DNA of 15,569 bases, taken from positions 1 to 15,569 of the forward strand of contig JAQICP010000511.1 of the NCBI GenBank assembly GCA_027858555.1. Reading direction: 5' to 3'. The notes under the pieces are model-generated. The model saw only the letters and a list, made by a program, of their open reading frames with translations. It was not told the origin of the DNA and did no database searches. The stretch is from Vallitaleaceae bacterium (GTDB lineage Bacteria; Bacillota; Clostridia; Lachnospirales; Vallitaleaceae). Positions 14,650 through 15,569 of this stretch are shown piece by piece (positions within the stretch are counted from its first letter, which is position 1; every line of letters starts with the position of its first letter). The translations under genes and the position numbers were made by a program.

Positions 14650-14727
14650 GCTTTCCTACGCCGGTATTACCCGGTTCAGGTATGAGGGTCAGTTCGTAAC
14701 TATCTCAGCCATATGGCTCCCCTAGCG
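14650..14727 (-). ncRNA. TPP riboswitch aptamer (THI element)
   Basis: The minus strand carries the conserved THI-box pieces in order: CTAGGGGAGCC, GGCTGAGA, GACCCTCATACCTGAACC, GGGTAATACCGGCGTAGGAA. They match the thiamine-pyrophosphate aptamer found across bacteria. It lies in the leader of thiT, after a strong promoter, and is expected to switch thiT off when TPP binds. Confidence 0.97.
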
Positions 14728-14750
14728 TTGCTTATTAAATTGACTTCCTC

Positions 14751-14779
14751 ACTATACTTGATTCCAGAAAGAAAGTCAA
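14751..14779 (-). promoter_or_regulatory. Promoter of the riboswitch-thiT transcript
   Basis: The minus strand has -35 TTGACT (14779-14774), a 17-base spacer and -10 TATAGT (14756-14751). Transcription would start near 14744, just before the aptamer. Confidence 0.8.
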
Positions 14780-14807
14780 GCCGATCCTATCTTCTATTAG
14801 CTAAAAA

Positions 14808-15569
14808 TCAGCATAACAATTCTTGGTGACTAAGTGTTCTACCAACACTTGTTCCCTTAATATAATGGGGACCTAAGTCTCTTACAAAGTCTAGTGCCAC
14901 TTCAGTCTGTATGTTAGATACCATAATGTTTCTCCGATAATTATAAGCTAGTTCAATCAGATGGCTTAGAATCAAGTGTTTTTGACCTTGTGTATAATTC
15001 TTATTACTAATGCATAGCGTTTCCACATCAAGTTCTTCTAGATATGCAAAGGCTGATAACCCTGCACCTTCATCAATTAGTGCAATCCGAACGCCTAGTT
15101 TCTTCATATCATCCAAATAATATCTTAATCTATCAATTGAAATGTCAGCATTCTTAATTATAACTCCAATTTCTATCTGATGAGGGTCAAACTTAAGGGT
15201 TGTTATAATATCATTTAAATGTTTAACAAAATCTTTATCATATAAATTTTCATATGATATACTAATGCTCAGAAAAACATCACCGTTCGTCTTTCTATTC
15301 AACGTCATGATGTCATTCATACTTGTACTAAGTACCCATTCCAACAATTCAGTATTCGCATAGAACAGATTTCCATAAGTCACATAGTTCTTTTTTTGAA
15401 TAATTTGACCAGTACTATCTGGTGCTATTGCCATACCGTCCCACGACAATACCACTTCATACCCACTCACTTTATATCCTTCTATTTGTATAATTGGTGC
15501 ATAAGAAATAACAATGTTTTTAGATTCTAATGCCTTAACATAAGCCATTCTTTTACTATTAGTTACATT
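14808..15569 (-). CDS. Degenerate EAL-domain protein, probably 5' partial
   Basis: The fold is that of a c-di-GMP phosphodiesterase EAL domain, seen from 'AYVKALESKNIVISYAPII' onward, but nearly every catalytic position is changed. EAL reads EVV (31-33), the metal-site 'DDFGTG' reads 'IDEGAG' (158-163), the 'D..K.D' region reads 'ETLCISNK' (176-183), and the 'AEGVE' glutamate is replaced ('VSNIQTE', 210-216). Numbering is from the ATG at 15548. The protein is therefore probably not an enzyme but a c-di-GMP sensor or protein-interaction module. The ATG has no good ribosome binding site, and the frame stays open to the right edge. An EAL domain starting at residue 1 suggests a larger protein, perhaps GGDEF-EAL, with its N-terminus outside the window. 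It ends 30 bases before the thiT promoter. Confidence 0.85.
   Translation of the reverse strand, partial: NVTNSKRMAYVKALESKNIVISYAPIIQIEGYKVSGYEVVLSWDGMAIAPDSTGQIIQKKNYVTYGNLFYANTELLEWVLSTSMNDIMTLNRKTNGDVFLSISISYENLYDKDFVKHLNDIITTLKFDPHQIEIGVIIKNADISIDRLRYYLDDMKKLGVRIALIDEGAGLSAFAYLEELDVETLCISNKNYTQGQKHLILSHLIELAYNYRRNIMVSNIQTEVALDFVRDLGPHYIKGTSVGRTLSHQELLC

Noticed and set aside
1..15569. CRISPR arrays, tRNA or rRNA genes, prophage genes
   Set aside because: I saw no regularly spaced repeats, tRNA-like cloverleaf segments, rRNA signatures or phage structural genes on either strand.

Overview
The window is low-GC DNA from a Gram-positive bacterium, most likely a member of the Clostridia (Lachnospirales-like). 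The reasons are the mcsA-mcsB-clpC protein-arginine-kinase/AAA+ cluster, radA close to clpC, a ThiT-type ECF substrate-binding protein under a TPP riboswitch, strong AGGAGG ribosome binding sites and near-consensus sigma-A promoters with 17-base spacers. The genus is not decidable from the sequence alone.

Layout, left to right. (1) 2-2614, plus strand: most of a hybrid sensor histidine kinase (PAS end, GAF, PAS, HisKA, HATPase, two REC domains) whose 5' end is outside the window. A 25-codon receiver-like stub follows. (2) 2691-7263, minus strand: radA meets the kinase tail to tail. Upstream of radA is a small decayed-looking stretch, then a two-gene unit encoding a zinc-ribbon membrane protein and an SPFH protein with three zinc ribbons (related to Bacillus YdjG and YdjI, linked to envelope stress), then a small gene broken by two in-frame stops. 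(3) 7344-11415, minus: clpC, mcsB and mcsA, the arginine-phosphorylation-marked protein quality-control module, with its own promoter and without ctsR beside it. (4) 11604-13028, minus: a CcdA-like membrane thiol transporter and a TlpA-like thioredoxin lipoprotein, an extracytoplasmic thiol-redox pair with its own promoter and terminator. (5) About 13130-13857: an apparently intact IS200-type insertion sequence with a Y1 transposase, terminal hairpins, a long 5' UTR hairpin burying the transposase ribosome binding site, and a hairpin-rich right end. It sits between the ccdA promoter and the thiT terminator. (6) 13865-14779, minus: thiT with promoter, TPP riboswitch, ribosome-binding-site sequestering stem and terminator. 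(7) 14808-15569, minus: a degenerate EAL-domain protein, probably the C-terminal part of a larger protein beginning outside the window.

Most of the window is house-keeping and stress biology. The least ordinary parts are the RNA layout of the IS200-like element (a 14-base stretch in the tnpA 3' region is exactly complementary to the apical part of the 5' hairpin that hides the transposase ribosome binding site), the alternative pairing available to the TPP riboswitch, the broken small gene, the ctsR-less Mcs/Clp cluster and the EAL domain that has lost its catalytic residues. I saw no CRISPR array, tRNA or rRNA, and nothing that amounts to an entirely new defence or metabolic system.
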